Part shown: piece after piece, positions 52,107-60,207 of the stretch | Layout of the letters: the number at the start of each line of letters is the position of its first letter | Position numbering within the stretch: the first letter of the stretch is position 1 | From: Streptomyces lincolnensis | GTDB taxonomy: Bacteria; Actinomycetota; Actinomycetes; Streptomycetales; Streptomycetaceae | NCBI RefSeq assembly: GCF_001685355.1 | Contig: NZ_CP016438.1 | Coordinates: 9,114,001-9,178,000, forward strand | Direction of reading: 5' to 3' | DNA length: 64,000 bases | Notes under the pieces: generated by a model | Told to the model about the DNA's origin: nothing | Databases searched by the model: none | The model's input: the letters and a program-made list of their open reading frames with translations, nothing else | Position numbers and translations under genes: made by a program

Positions 52107-52997
52107 ATGAACGAGACGGACCTGCTCGCGGACCGCTTCGAGGAGCACCGCGGGCGGCTGCGGGCGGTGGCGTACCGCATGCTCGGCTCGACGGCCGAGG
52201 CGGAGGACGCCGTCCAGGAGACCTGGCTGAAGCTGAGCCGCACCGACGTGGCGGAGATCAGGAACCTGGGCGCCTGGCTGACGACCGTGACGGGCCGGGT
52301 CTGCCTCGACCTGCTGCGCTCGCGCACCACCCGTCGCGAGGACCCCCTGGACGACGCCTTCGTCCCGGACCCCGTGATCCGGCCCCTGACGCGGACCGAT
52401 CCGGAGGAGGAGGTCCTGCGGGCCGACTCGGTGGGTCTCGCCCTGCTGGTGGTCCTGGAGACGCTGGAGCCCGCCGAGCGGCTCGCGTTCGTGCTGCACG
52501 ACATGTTCGCGGTGCCGTTCGACGACATCGCGCCGATCGTGGACCGCAGTCCGGCCGCGACCCGCCAACTGGCCAGCCGCGCCCGGCGCCGCGTCCAGGG
52601 GGCCACCCCGTCGTCCGAGCCCGATCCCGGCAGGCGGCGGGAGGTCCTCGACGCCTTCCTGGCCGCCAGCCGGGCGGGGGAGTTCGAGGCGCTTCTCGCC
52701 GTGCTCCACCCGGACATCGTGCTGCGCGCCGACTCCGGGACGCTGGCCGGCGCGGCCGCGTCGAAGGTGGTGCGCGGGGCCCGGGCGGTGGCCGAACAGG
52801 CCCTGCTGTTCCGGGAGTTCGCGCCCTACGCGCACATGGTGCTCATCAACGGCGAGCCCGGCTTCGTCAACATCGTCGACGGACGGATCCAGTCCGTCAT
52901 GGGCGTCACCGTCGCCGACGGCAGGATCGCCGGGATGTACATCCTGGCCGACCCCGAACGGCTCGCCGCCCTGGACCTGCCGAAGGGCATCGGGTGA
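52107..52997 (+). CDS. ECF sigma factor, ECF41/SigJ type with SnoaL-like C-terminus
   Basis: 296 residues from ATG 52107 with GGGGGA upstream. Sigma region 2 (LRAVAYRMLGSTAEAEDAVQETWLKL) and region 4 (AFVLHDMFAVPFDDIAPIVDRSPAATRQLASRARR) are followed by a SnoaL-like domain (LAVLHPDIVLRADSG) and a terminal LADPERL, matching ECF41 proteins, whose C-terminal domain regulates the sigma factor in place of a separate anti-sigma. Targets are usually carboxymuconolactone or oxidoreductase genes; the neighbouring GNAT gene, 10 bp after, is the only obvious one here. Confidence 0.9.
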   Translation: MNETDLLADRFEEHRGRLRAVAYRMLGSTAEAEDAVQETWLKLSRTDVAEIRNLGAWLTTVTGRVCLDLLRSRTTRREDPLDDAFVPDPVIRPLTRTDPEEEVLRADSVGLALLVVLETLEPAERLAFVLHDMFAVPFDDIAPIVDRSPAATRQLASRARRRVQGATPSSEPDPGRRREVLDAFLAASRAGEFEALLAVLHPDIVLRADSGTLAGAAASKVVRGARAVAEQALLFREFAPYAHMVLINGEPGFVNIVDGRIQSVMGVTVADGRIAGMYILADPERLAALDLPKGIG

Positions 52998-53007
52998 TGC
53001 TGACCTC

Positions 53008-53508
53008 GTGACCGATCAACGCGCCTTCACCATCGTCCGCCGGCCGGGCCGGGCCGCTTCCGCCCAGGACGGGGTGGCCGAGCTGCTGGCCGCCTACCAT
53101 CTGCGGACACAGGCGGAGAAGGGCGAGGTCGTCGCCGGTGTGGGCGAGCTGCCCGACCGCTACCGGGCGGAGATCCTGGACCCGGGGACCGCGTTCGCCG
53201 ACGATGTCGTGCTGCTGGCGTTGAGTGGGGACACCGCGGTGGGCTGCCTGGTCGTGACCGCCCCCGTCGAGGGACGCTGCGAGGTCAAGAGGCTCTGGGT
53301 GGACCCGGCGTTCCGGGGGAGGGGCCTCGCGGCCGGCCTGGTCCGGGCGGCGCTCGCGCAGGCCGCCGAAAGCGGAGTCCGCGCGGTGCGGTTGTCGGTG
53401 TGGAAGTGGCGGACGGACGCGATCGCCCTGTACGAACGGCTCGGATTCACCGTCACCGAGTCGTGGGAGGAGCGCGCCCAGCTGGTCTGCATGGGACGCG
53501 CGGTGTGA
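53008..53508 (+). CDS. GNAT-family N-acetyltransferase
   Basis: 166 residues from GTG 53008, 10 bp after the sigma-factor stop. Acetyl-CoA site VKRLWVDPAFRGRGLAAGLV and the C-terminal LYERLGFTVTESW are typical GNAT features. The acceptor is unknown. Co-transcription with the ECF41 gene is likely from the spacing. Confidence 0.88.
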   Translation: MTDQRAFTIVRRPGRAASAQDGVAELLAAYHLRTQAEKGEVVAGVGELPDRYRAEILDPGTAFADDVVLLALSGDTAVGCLVVTAPVEGRCEVKRLWVDPAFRGRGLAAGLVRAALAQAAESGVRAVRLSVWKWRTDAIALYERLGFTVTESWEERAQLVCMGRAV

Positions 53509-53515
53509 CGGCCAC

Positions 53516-53716
53516 TCAGACGGCCACGACCAGCGCGGCCGGGTTGCGGTACGGGCTCACGACCTGTCCGTCGGGGAGGAGTTCGCCGGTGTCGTCGAAG
53601 ACGATGGTGCCGTTGCACAGCAGGCTCCAGCCCTGTTCGGGGTGGGCCGACACGATCATGGCACCGCGGTGCTGAGGGCTGTCGGCGGTGGGGCACGGGG
53701 GCTGGTGGCTGCACAT
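53516..53716 (-). CDS. DUF5999 family small protein
   Basis: 66 residues from ATG 53716 with GAGGAG upstream. MCSHQPPCPTADSPQHRGAM, HPEQGWSLLCNGTIVFDDTGELLPDG and the hydrophobic end AALVVAV match the Streptomyces DUF5999 family I know. Function unknown. It is convergent with the GNAT gene, with only 7 bp between stops. Confidence 0.85.
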   Translation of the reverse strand: MCSHQPPCPTADSPQHRGAMIVSAHPEQGWSLLCNGTIVFDDTGELLPDGQVVSPYRNPAALVVAV

Positions 53717-53818
53717 GGTCTCGCTCCTCGGTCCGGTCGGGACTCCTGCCTCGTTCGGCTCCATGTCTCTGTGGTAGCCGAACTTGTTTTCCGTTGTATG
53801 TGGAGACCCCCACAACGC

Positions 53819-53842
53819 CGGAAACTCATCGGTGAGTTTCCG
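53819..53842. promoter_or_regulatory. 10-bp inverted repeat between DUF5999 and the pentapeptide gene
   Basis: CGGAAACTCA and TGAGTTTCCG are a perfect 10-bp inverted repeat around TCGG. It sits in the divergent region 53717-53894, which also has a weaker repeat near 53793-53816 and no gene. It is likely an operator for one or both genes. Confidence 0.5.
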
Positions 53843-53894
53843 CTCCCGAGCCCGCGATCCGTGGCCATGACTTGCCGGTAAGTAGGCTGGTGGG

Positions 53895-54725
53895 ATGCAA
53901 GACCACACGATCGACCGCACCGACCTGCGCGGCGACTGCGGGCAGTGCTTCGGCCTGTGCTGCGTCGCACTGCCCTTCGCCGCCTCGGCGGACTTCGCGA
54001 TCGACAAGGAGGCCGGACGGCCCTGCCCCAACCTCGGGGGCGACCACCGCTGCGGGATCCACGCCGAGCTCCGGCAGAAGGGCTTCACCGGCTGCACGGT
54101 CTACGACTGCTTCGGCGCCGGGCAGAAGGTCTCGCAGATCACCTTCGGCGGCCGGGACTGGCGCACCGGCGGACGCGACCACACCCGGCGGATGATGGAC
54201 GTCTTCCCGGTCGTCCGCCAACTCCACGAACTGCTCTGGTACCTCACCGAGGCCCTGACCCTCCCGGCGGCCGCCCCGGTCCACGCCGACCTGCGCCGGG
54301 CCCTCGACGAGACCGAGGCACTGACCCGGCAGAGCCCGCAGGAGATCGGGGCGCTGGACGTCGGAGCGCACCGGCAGCAGGTCAACGTCCTGCTGCTGAG
54401 GACCAGCGACCTGGTCCGGGCGGAGATACCCGGCAAGAAGAAGAACCGCCGCGGCGCCGACCTGATGGGCGCCCGTCTGAAAGGGGCCGCCCTCCGGGGC
54501 GCCAGCCTGCGCGGCGCCTGTCTCATCGCCGCCGACCTCACCGGTGCCGATCTGCGCGGCGCGGACCTGATCGGCGCCGATCTGCGGGACGCCGATCTCA
54601 CGGACGCGGACCTGACCGGGGCCTTCTTCCTCACCCAGCCCCAGCTGAACGCGGCCAGGGGCGGCCCGGGAACCCGGCTGCCCGGGTCAGTCACCCGCCC
54701 CGTGCACTGGACAGCGCGGCTCTGA
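53895..54725 (+). CDS. Pentapeptide-repeat protein with cysteine-rich N-terminus
   Basis: 276 residues from ATG 53895. The N-terminal 80 residues carry cysteine motifs (DCGQCFGLCCVALPF, CPNL, CGIH, CTVYDCFGAG), similar to YkgJ-like zinc or iron cluster sites. From about residue 190, roughly 11 pentapeptide repeats, A(D/N)LxG type (MGARLKGAALRGASLRGACL, then ADLTGADLRGADLIGADLRD), form a right-handed coil. Combining the two is a known Streptomyces arrangement; function unknown. It overlaps the convergent P450 gene by 39 bp. Confidence 0.88.
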   Translation: MQDHTIDRTDLRGDCGQCFGLCCVALPFAASADFAIDKEAGRPCPNLGGDHRCGIHAELRQKGFTGCTVYDCFGAGQKVSQITFGGRDWRTGGRDHTRRMMDVFPVVRQLHELLWYLTEALTLPAAAPVHADLRRALDETEALTRQSPQEIGALDVGAHRQQVNVLLLRTSDLVRAEIPGKKKNRRGADLMGARLKGAALRGASLRGACLIAADLTGADLRGADLIGADLRDADLTDADLTGAFFLTQPQLNAARGGPGTRLPGSVTRPVHWTARL

Positions 54726-56204
54726 CGCGGGCGCCTCGGCAGCGGCCGGGGACGGGACCGTCACGGGCGCCGAGCGCCGCTCCAGCCGTAGCCGCAGCCT
54801 CTCCGGCATCAGCGTGAGCCGTTCGGTCACCCGCAGCCGGTAGGCGGGGTCGGGCCGCAGCTCGTAGCGGCGCAGCAGCAGCCCGAGGACCAGGGTGGCC
54901 TCGTGCAGGGCGAACTGCCGCCCGATGCAGGCGCGCGCCCCGGTCCCGAACGGCTTGTAGGTGTGCGCCGGCCGGGACCGTACGGCCTTCGCCTCGAAGC
55001 GGTCCGGGTCGAACCGCTCGGCGTCGGCGCCCCAGACGGCCGGGTCGCGGTGCACCATCGGCAGCAGGATCAGCGTCCAGGCACCCCGGCGCATCGGATG
55101 GACCCCGGCCAGCACGGTGTCCTCGCGGGCCTCCCGGGCGAAGGCGGGCGCGGTCGGCCACAGCCGCAGCGTCTCGTCCAGCACCCGGCGCACATGGCGC
55201 AGCTTGGCCACCTGGTCGTAGCCGGGCTCGGCGGTGTCGCCCCAGACCTGGTCCACCTCGGCGCGGGCGCGGGCGGCGATCTCCGGGTGGCGGGCGAGGT
55301 AGTGCAGAGCGAAGGAGAGCGCGCCCGAGGTGGTCTCGTGGCCCGCGACGAGGAAGGTGATCACCTGGCGCCGGACGTTCTCCGCGGACAGCCGCTCCCC
55401 GGTCTGCGGGTGGGACGTCTCCAGCATCCGGTCCAGCAGGTCACCGCCCCCGTCCGCGCCCGACGTACGCCGGTCCCGGACCAGCTCGTCGACCGTGCGG
55501 TTGAGGTGGGCGATGTCGGCCTCGTTGCGGCGGGCGGCCGCGCGCAGCAGCTGCGGGAAGGGCACGCTGTTGAGCCGCTGCGCGTAGGTGAGCGTGCCGA
55601 CCATCGCCGCCACGAACGGGTGCGGCCGGGCGCGTTCGAAGGAGCCGAAGTCGTGCCCGAAGCCGGTGCGGGCGATCGTCTCCAGGGTCAGCTTGGTCAT
55701 GTCGCCGGGGACGTCCACCTCAAGGCCCGCCGCCTGTGCCCGGTCCCAGTGGTCGGTGAGCCGTCCGGCCACCGCCAGCATCATCGCGTGGTAGCCCTGC
55801 ATGGCCTCCCGGTTGAAGCCGGGGGCCAGGACGTCGTGCGCCAGTTGCCAGTTGGGCTCGTGGTTGTACGCGGTGAACAGTCCGTCCCCGGCGACCGGCC
55901 GCAGATTGGCCACCCCGAGCCCCACGTGCTTGGCGAACCGCGCCTCGTCCGCCAGGTCGGCCACCAGATCGGCGCCCCAGGTGAACACGAACTCCCGGCC
56001 GAAGGCCTTGCGCCTGAAGATCGGCCCCAGCCGCCGGGCGTGCCGGACGGTGTCCTGGAGCGGCGAGTGCCGGTCGACACCGAGGACGTCACCGAGCAGG
56101 GGGACGCGGCGCGGCGGATGCGGCAGGCGCTCCAGCTCCGGCCAGCCCAGCTCGGCACTGCGGAATCCCCTCGGCCGACCCGTCCCCGGGGTCCTCTCCG
56201 CCAT
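54687..56204 (-). CDS. Cytochrome P450, CYP102-like heme domain without reductase
   Basis: 505 residues from ATG 56204 with GGGAG upstream. I-helix FLVAGHETTSGAL, K-helix DETLRLWP, and heme-cysteine motif FGTGARACIGRQFALHEATLVLGLLL are present. The region of the heme motif is closest to the P450 BM3 (CYP102) heme domain, but the reductase half is absent; the end is a Pro/Ala-rich tail (APASEPRCPVHGAGD). It therefore needs separate redox partners, none of which is in the window. The divergent TetR gene probably regulates it; fatty-acid or drug hydroxylation is a guess. Confidence 0.9.
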   Translation of the reverse strand: MAERTPGTGRPRGFRSAELGWPELERLPHPPRRVPLLGDVLGVDRHSPLQDTVRHARRLGPIFRRKAFGREFVFTWGADLVADLADEARFAKHVGLGVANLRPVAGDGLFTAYNHEPNWQLAHDVLAPGFNREAMQGYHAMMLAVAGRLTDHWDRAQAAGLEVDVPGDMTKLTLETIARTGFGHDFGSFERARPHPFVAAMVGTLTYAQRLNSVPFPQLLRAAARRNEADIAHLNRTVDELVRDRRTSGADGGGDLLDRMLETSHPQTGERLSAENVRRQVITFLVAGHETTSGALSFALHYLARHPEIAARARAEVDQVWGDTAEPGYDQVAKLRHVRRVLDETLRLWPTAPAFAREAREDTVLAGVHPMRRGAWTLILLPMVHRDPAVWGADAERFDPDRFEAKAVRSRPAHTYKPFGTGARACIGRQFALHEATLVLGLLLRRYELRPDPAYRLRVTERLTLMPERLRLRLERRSAPVTVPSPAAAEAPASEPRCPVHGAGD

Positions 56205-56251
56205 GACGCCAACTCCCTCTGTGCAGCGGCAGATCGAGCTCGTTATACGTG

Positions 56252-56290
56252 GGTTCAACAGTGTGCCCAGTCTCGTCCCGCTGTTGAACC
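56252..56290. promoter_or_regulatory. Inverted-repeat operator between P450 and TetR genes
   Basis: GGTTCAACAG (56252-56261) and its exact reverse complement CTGTTGAACC (56281-56290) are 19 bp apart in the 107-bp divergent region. They are a likely binding site for the TetR regulator. Confidence 0.7.
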
Positions 56291-56311
56291 GACGTCAAGT
56301 AAAGTGCCGGT

Positions 56312-56920
56312 ATGGCTGCCAACCAGGGCGGGCGCACGCGCCGTCGGCTCAGCACCGAGGAGCGCAGGGAGCAACTGCTGACGGTGGGCGCGCGACTGTT
56401 CTCGGAGAGCCCCTACGACGAGGTGTGGATCGAGCGGGTCGCCGAGATCGCCGGCGTCTCACGCGGGCTGCTCTACCACTACTTCCCGACCAAGCGGGAC
56501 TTCTTCGCGGCGGTGGTCGAGCGCGAGAGCGAGCGGATGCTCCGGATGACGGCGGCCGTGCCCGGGATCCCGGTGCGCGAACAACTCGGTGCCGGCCTCG
56601 ACACGTTCCTGGAGTACGTCCAGGCGCATGCGCACGGCTACCGCGCCTTCCACCGGGCCGACGCGGCGGGGGACCAGACGGTGCGCCGGGTCTATCAGCG
56701 GGCGCTGGCCGCCCAGGAGCGTCAGATCCTCGCCGCGGTGGCCGCCGACCCCGAGTGGAGTGCGCTGTCTGAGACCCGCCCCGACCTGCGGCTCGCCGTC
56801 CGCGGCTGGCTCGCCTTCACCACCGCCGTCTGCCTGGAATGGCTGCGGGGCTCGGACCTCACGCGCGAGCAGGTGCGCGACCTGTGCGCGCGGGCGCTGC
56901 TGGGAGTCATCACGCCCTGA
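56312..56920 (+). CDS. TetR-family regulator of the P450
   Basis: 202 residues from ATG 56312. HTH LLTVGARLFSESPYDEVWIERVAEIAGVSRGLLYHYFPTKRDFF is clear. The C-terminal ligand domain has TVRRVYQRALAAQERQI and an aromatic-rich WLAFTTAVCLEWLRG segment. Divergent from the P450 gene with an inverted repeat between, so it probably represses it. A Tyr/His dipeptide pattern in YHYF is normal in TetR proteins. Confidence 0.9.
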   Translation: MAANQGGRTRRRLSTEERREQLLTVGARLFSESPYDEVWIERVAEIAGVSRGLLYHYFPTKRDFFAAVVERESERMLRMTAAVPGIPVREQLGAGLDTFLEYVQAHAHGYRAFHRADAAGDQTVRRVYQRALAAQERQILAAVAADPEWSALSETRPDLRLAVRGWLAFTTAVCLEWLRGSDLTREQVRDLCARALLGVITP

Positions 56921-57038
56921 GAGGGCCTGAACGGGCGCGGGGAGGGGCTCGCCAGGGGAGCGCGGCCCAGGGTCGGTTTCGCTTTCCTGCCATTCCATGG
57001 TCACCACGTGGTTGGCTTCCCACCGGATCTTCGATAGC

Positions 57039-57057
57039 TTAGGCAAGGCTTACCTAA
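57039..57057 (+). promoter_or_regulatory. Iron box (DmdR1/IdeR type)
   Basis: TTAGGCAAGGCTTACCTAA matches the DtxR-family iron box TWAGGTWAGSCTWACCTWA at all but one position. It overlaps the start of the AGGAGG ribosome-binding site of the DUF2470 gene, so an iron-bound repressor would block its transcription. Confidence 0.88.
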
Positions 57058-57069
57058 GGAGGTTCTGGG

Positions 57070-57798
57070 ATGGGTGACAGCCAAAGCTGGGCAGCCGTGC
57101 CTTCCGCGGCGGAACGGGCCCGGTCGGTGCTCGCCGCAGCGTGGTCCTGCGCGGTGACCGCGGAGGGCGGCCGCGAGGAGTTCGTCGGTGCGCACTCCGT
57201 GTCCGACGACGGCCGGGTGCTCCTGCACGTTCCCGAGGAGAGCACCCTGCTCGCCACCGCCGTCTGCGCTCCCCGCGGCGAGCCGTCCGCCGTTCTGGAG
57301 TTCGCCGACGTCGCGCCCGTCCCGGTACGCAGCCGTATCCGGACCCGGCTGTGGATGGCCGGCTGGTTCACCGCCGACGAGGAAGGGCACCTGGCGTTCC
57401 GGCCCACGCGAGTGGTGCTGCGCGAGCCGTCCGGCGCGGTCGTCGTCGGCCTCGACGACTTCGCCGCCGCCACGCCCGACCCGCTGGCCACGGCCGAGGC
57501 CCGGCTGCTGACGCACCTGGCCGACTGCCACGCCGACGCCGTCGAGCGCCTCACCCGCCTCGTCGACTCCGACAGCCTGCATGGCGCGGTCCGCGTCCAG
57601 CCGCTCGCCGTGGACCGGCACGGCCTGACGCTGCGCATCGAGCGCGCCCGGGCCCACGGCGACGTACGTCTGGCCTTCCACCGGCCCGCCGACGACGTCG
57701 GTCAGCTCACCGAACGCATGCACGTCCTGCTCACCCGGGCCGGCGCCGCCTCCTGCCCGCGGACGCTACAGCGGCAGCGCACAGACGGCGACGGGTGA
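57070..57798 (+). CDS. DUF2470 protein under iron control
   Basis: 242 residues from ATG 57070 with AGGAGG upstream. The N-terminal part is a split beta-barrel (FMN-binding or HugZ-like: SDDGRVLLHVPEESTLLATAV, RLWMAGWFTADEEGHLAFRPTRVVL). The C-terminal DUF2470 part has LLTHLADCHADAVERLTRLV. Related HugZ proteins degrade or bind heme. The iron box supports a role in iron or heme acquisition when iron is low. It overlaps the convergent lactonase-like gene by 33 bp. Confidence 0.85.
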   Translation: MGDSQSWAAVPSAAERARSVLAAAWSCAVTAEGGREEFVGAHSVSDDGRVLLHVPEESTLLATAVCAPRGEPSAVLEFADVAPVPVRSRIRTRLWMAGWFTADEEGHLAFRPTRVVLREPSGAVVVGLDDFAAATPDPLATAEARLLTHLADCHADAVERLTRLVDSDSLHGAVRVQPLAVDRHGLTLRIERARAHGDVRLAFHRPADDVGQLTERMHVLLTRAGAASCPRTLQRQRTDGDG

Positions 57799-58992
57799 CG
57801 CGAACGGCTCGCCCGCGAGCCGCAGTTCGCCGCTGGCCCTGTCCACGTGGAAGACGGTGACCGAGCCGGAGTTCTGGTTCGCCACGAACAGCAGCCTTCC
57901 GTCCGGCGAGAACGCGGTGTGCCGCGGCCAGTCGCCGTGCACCGGCACGGTGTCCAGCAGCCGGACCCGGGCGCCCTTGGCCTCGACGGCGTACCGCGTC
58001 AGGCTGTTGTGTCCACGGTTGGCGAGATAGGCGTACGAGCCGTCCGCGGTCACCAGGATCTGCGACGGATAGCTGGTGACGTCCCCCGTGCCGGTCGGCT
58101 GGGGGTCGCCGATCGTCAGCCGACCGGTGGCCGGATCGTAGGCGCACACCGTGATCGTGTTGTCGAGCTCGTTGGCCAGGTAGGCGTACCGCCCGCCCGG
58201 GTGGAAGGTCAGATGGCGTGGCCCCGCGCCCGGCTTCGCCGACGCCCGGGACACCTCGGTGAGCGTGCCCCTGGCCTGGTCGAGACGGTAGGTGTAGACG
58301 GTGTCCGTGCCCAGGTCGACGGCGAGCACATGGCCGCCGTCGGGACTGGTGACGATCTGGTGCGCGTGCGGACCGTCCTGGCGTTCGGAGTTCGGGCCGG
58401 GCGGCGGACTGGAGTGCGTGACCACGTCGGTGTGCTCGCCCAGCGCGCCGGAGGCGGCGATGGGGTGCACGGTGACACTGCCGGAGGTGTAGTTGGCGCT
58501 CAGCAGCCACCGCCCGCTCGGATGAACGGAGAGGTGGCACGGCCCCGCGCCCGCCGAACTCCGGGTCCCGAGCACCCGCCGGTCGGCGAGCCGCACCGCG
58601 GTCACACCGCCGTCATCCCGCTCGTTGACGGCGTACAGCGTCCGGCCGTTCGGGTGCACGGCGAGGAACGACGGGTTGGCGGTCTCCGCCAGGAGCCCGC
58701 CGTCGGTGACACGGCCCGTGGCGCTGTCGTACGTGGCCAGGCCGATGCCCTTGCCGCCGCCCTCGGCGGAGGTGTAGGTGCCGAGGTAGAGGGGGTGCGA
58801 CCCGGAGGACTCGCGGCCCTCGGTCTGCGGGCGCTCGTTGGTGTCGGGGGCTGTCGCCGACGCCGAGCCCGCCGACGGTGTCGAGGCCCCGCTCGGTGTC
58901 GACTCGTCGCCGCACGCCGGGAGCGTGGCCGCGGCGGCCGTCCCCGTCAGTGCGCCGACGAACCGGCGCCTGCTCCAGCCACCTGTGCCCAT
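57766..58992 (-). CDS. Tat-exported lipoprotein beta-propeller, lactonase family
   Basis: 408 residues from ATG 58992 with GAGGGGC upstream. The signal has a twin-arginine motif (SRRRFVGALTG) and a lipobox ending LPAC, then a Ser/Thr linker. The mature part is a seven-bladed propeller of the 6-phosphogluconolactonase/YbhE type (YLGTYTSAEGGGKGIGLATYD, NPSFLAVHPNGRTLYAVNE, HLTFHPGGRYAYLANELDNTITVC). Surface location makes a phosphogluconate role unlikely; it may act on another sugar lactone or be structural. Confidence 0.88.
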   Translation of the reverse strand: MGTGGWSRRRFVGALTGTAAAATLPACGDESTPSGASTPSAGSASATAPDTNERPQTEGRESSGSHPLYLGTYTSAEGGGKGIGLATYDSATGRVTDGGLLAETANPSFLAVHPNGRTLYAVNERDDGGVTAVRLADRRVLGTRSSAGAGPCHLSVHPSGRWLLSANYTSGSVTVHPIAASGALGEHTDVVTHSSPPPGPNSERQDGPHAHQIVTSPDGGHVLAVDLGTDTVYTYRLDQARGTLTEVSRASAKPGAGPRHLTFHPGGRYAYLANELDNTITVCAYDPATGRLTIGDPQPTGTGDVTSYPSQILVTADGSYAYLANRGHNSLTRYAVEAKGARVRLLDTVPVHGDWPRHTAFSPDGRLLFVANQNSGSVTVFHVDRASGELRLAGEPFASPVAVCALPL

Positions 58993-59115
58993 GTCGCCCC
59001 TCACGTCGTCACTCGTCGCGTTCGCGAAGGCCACCTTGGCGTGGATCACCCGGGGCATGCAAGGGCGGCACCACGCGTTGCGCGACGTGCAACGCTGCCG
59101 TGCATCCGGTCGTGG

Positions 59116-60147
59116 TTACCAGTCGCCGTCCTCGACCGGCTTCCCGGGCGCGTCCTTCAGCGGCCGCACCTGCTGCGGCGAGGGCTCCTGCCAGGGCTCG
59201 TGGTCGTCGCCGATCCAGTCGCCGACCGGTTTGACGCCCTCCAGGGTGTCCGTGGACGCCAGGTCCTCGGCGTCCTGGTCGTAGTAGTCGAACCAGGGCA
59301 GCCCCGCCCGGGTGTACGCCGCGCGGTCCACCGGTGACGGCGGGGGAGCCTCGCCGGTGATGCGCCGCCACTCCGGAGGCGTCACCAGGTGGACGAAGAC
59401 CCGGCCGGCCGGCTCGGCGGACCAGTCCCCGACCGGACGGTCGTCCCGGTAGACCTCCTGGCGCATCGAGCCGCCGACACCGAGCCCCATTGCGGCGGCC
59501 CGCCGGGGCGCGGCCGCCGGAGCCGCGGGCGCCGACGCCGCCATCGGCATCGCGGCTCCGTAACCGGCGGCCTGCGGGAACGCCCTGGTGCGCTCCGCCC
59601 GCCGCCGCTCCTCCTCCTGCCAGCGGGCCAGCTCGCGCGCGTTCAGCGGGAACGTCTGCAACTGGACGCCGCCCCAGGTCTCCTCGCCCGTGACCTGGCC
59701 CTCCACCGTCGCCCCCAGGCCCAGCGGCACGGCCACGAACTGACGGACCGTCCCCTTCCCGGAGTTGATGCCGTCGAGCCACGGCTGACGGGGAAGCACC
59801 AGGTAGTTCTGCGGATCCCGGGAGAGCCGGTCGCTCCACGGCCTGCCCGAGACCGCGCACACCTTGCCCACCCCGACCTGGAGCGCGGCCGGCTCCGTCG
59901 TCCCCGCGAAGCTCAGCCACATCGCCTCGCGCAGATACACCGGCAGCATCACCCCGCCGCGCGCCCGCCACCGCTCCGGCACCCGGTCCGCATGGTCCGA
60001 GATCCTGCGCACCGGGAACTCGCCGAGCCCCGGCGGCAGCGGATGCGTGCCCGTCTCGGGCAGCCGCAGGGTGCGGACGAACCGCACGGCCACCCCGCCC
60101 GGCAGCCGCAATGTGTTCCCGTCGATCCGCACGCCGGTGTCGGTCAT
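59116..60147 (-). CDS. Conserved hypothetical protein (sporadic in bacteria)
   Basis: 343 residues from ATG 60147. No named family recalled. Recognisable conserved blocks are LPGGVAVRFVRTLRLPETG, PVYLREAMWLSFAG, VCAVSGRPWSDRLSRDPQNYLVLPRQPWLDG and VRQFVAVPLGLGATVEGQVTG, which I have seen in uncharacterised proteins of many phyla. A 45-residue Ala/Pro-rich insert (about residues 190-225) follows. The last part is acidic and Trp-rich (VGDWIGDDHEPWQEPSPQQV). No signal or membrane helix, so cytoplasmic. Confidence 0.8.
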   Translation of the reverse strand: MTDTGVRIDGNTLRLPGGVAVRFVRTLRLPETGTHPLPPGLGEFPVRRISDHADRVPERWRARGGVMLPVYLREAMWLSFAGTTEPAALQVGVGKVCAVSGRPWSDRLSRDPQNYLVLPRQPWLDGINSGKGTVRQFVAVPLGLGATVEGQVTGEETWGGVQLQTFPLNARELARWQEEERRRAERTRAFPQAAGYGAAMPMAASAPAAPAAAPRRAAAMGLGVGGSMRQEVYRDDRPVGDWSAEPAGRVFVHLVTPPEWRRITGEAPPPSPVDRAAYTRAGLPWFDYYDQDAEDLASTDTLEGVKPVGDWIGDDHEPWQEPSPQQVRPLKDAPGKPVEDGDW

Positions 60148-60207
60148 CGGTACGCCCCCTTCATCCCGGTCCCGGAGGCGGTCCGCCCTCAGGTGCCTTC
60201 GTCACTC

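Noticed and set aside
54687..56204. Full P450 BM3-type fusion
   Set aside because: The gene stops after the heme domain and a short tail; no flavin domain follows on either strand.
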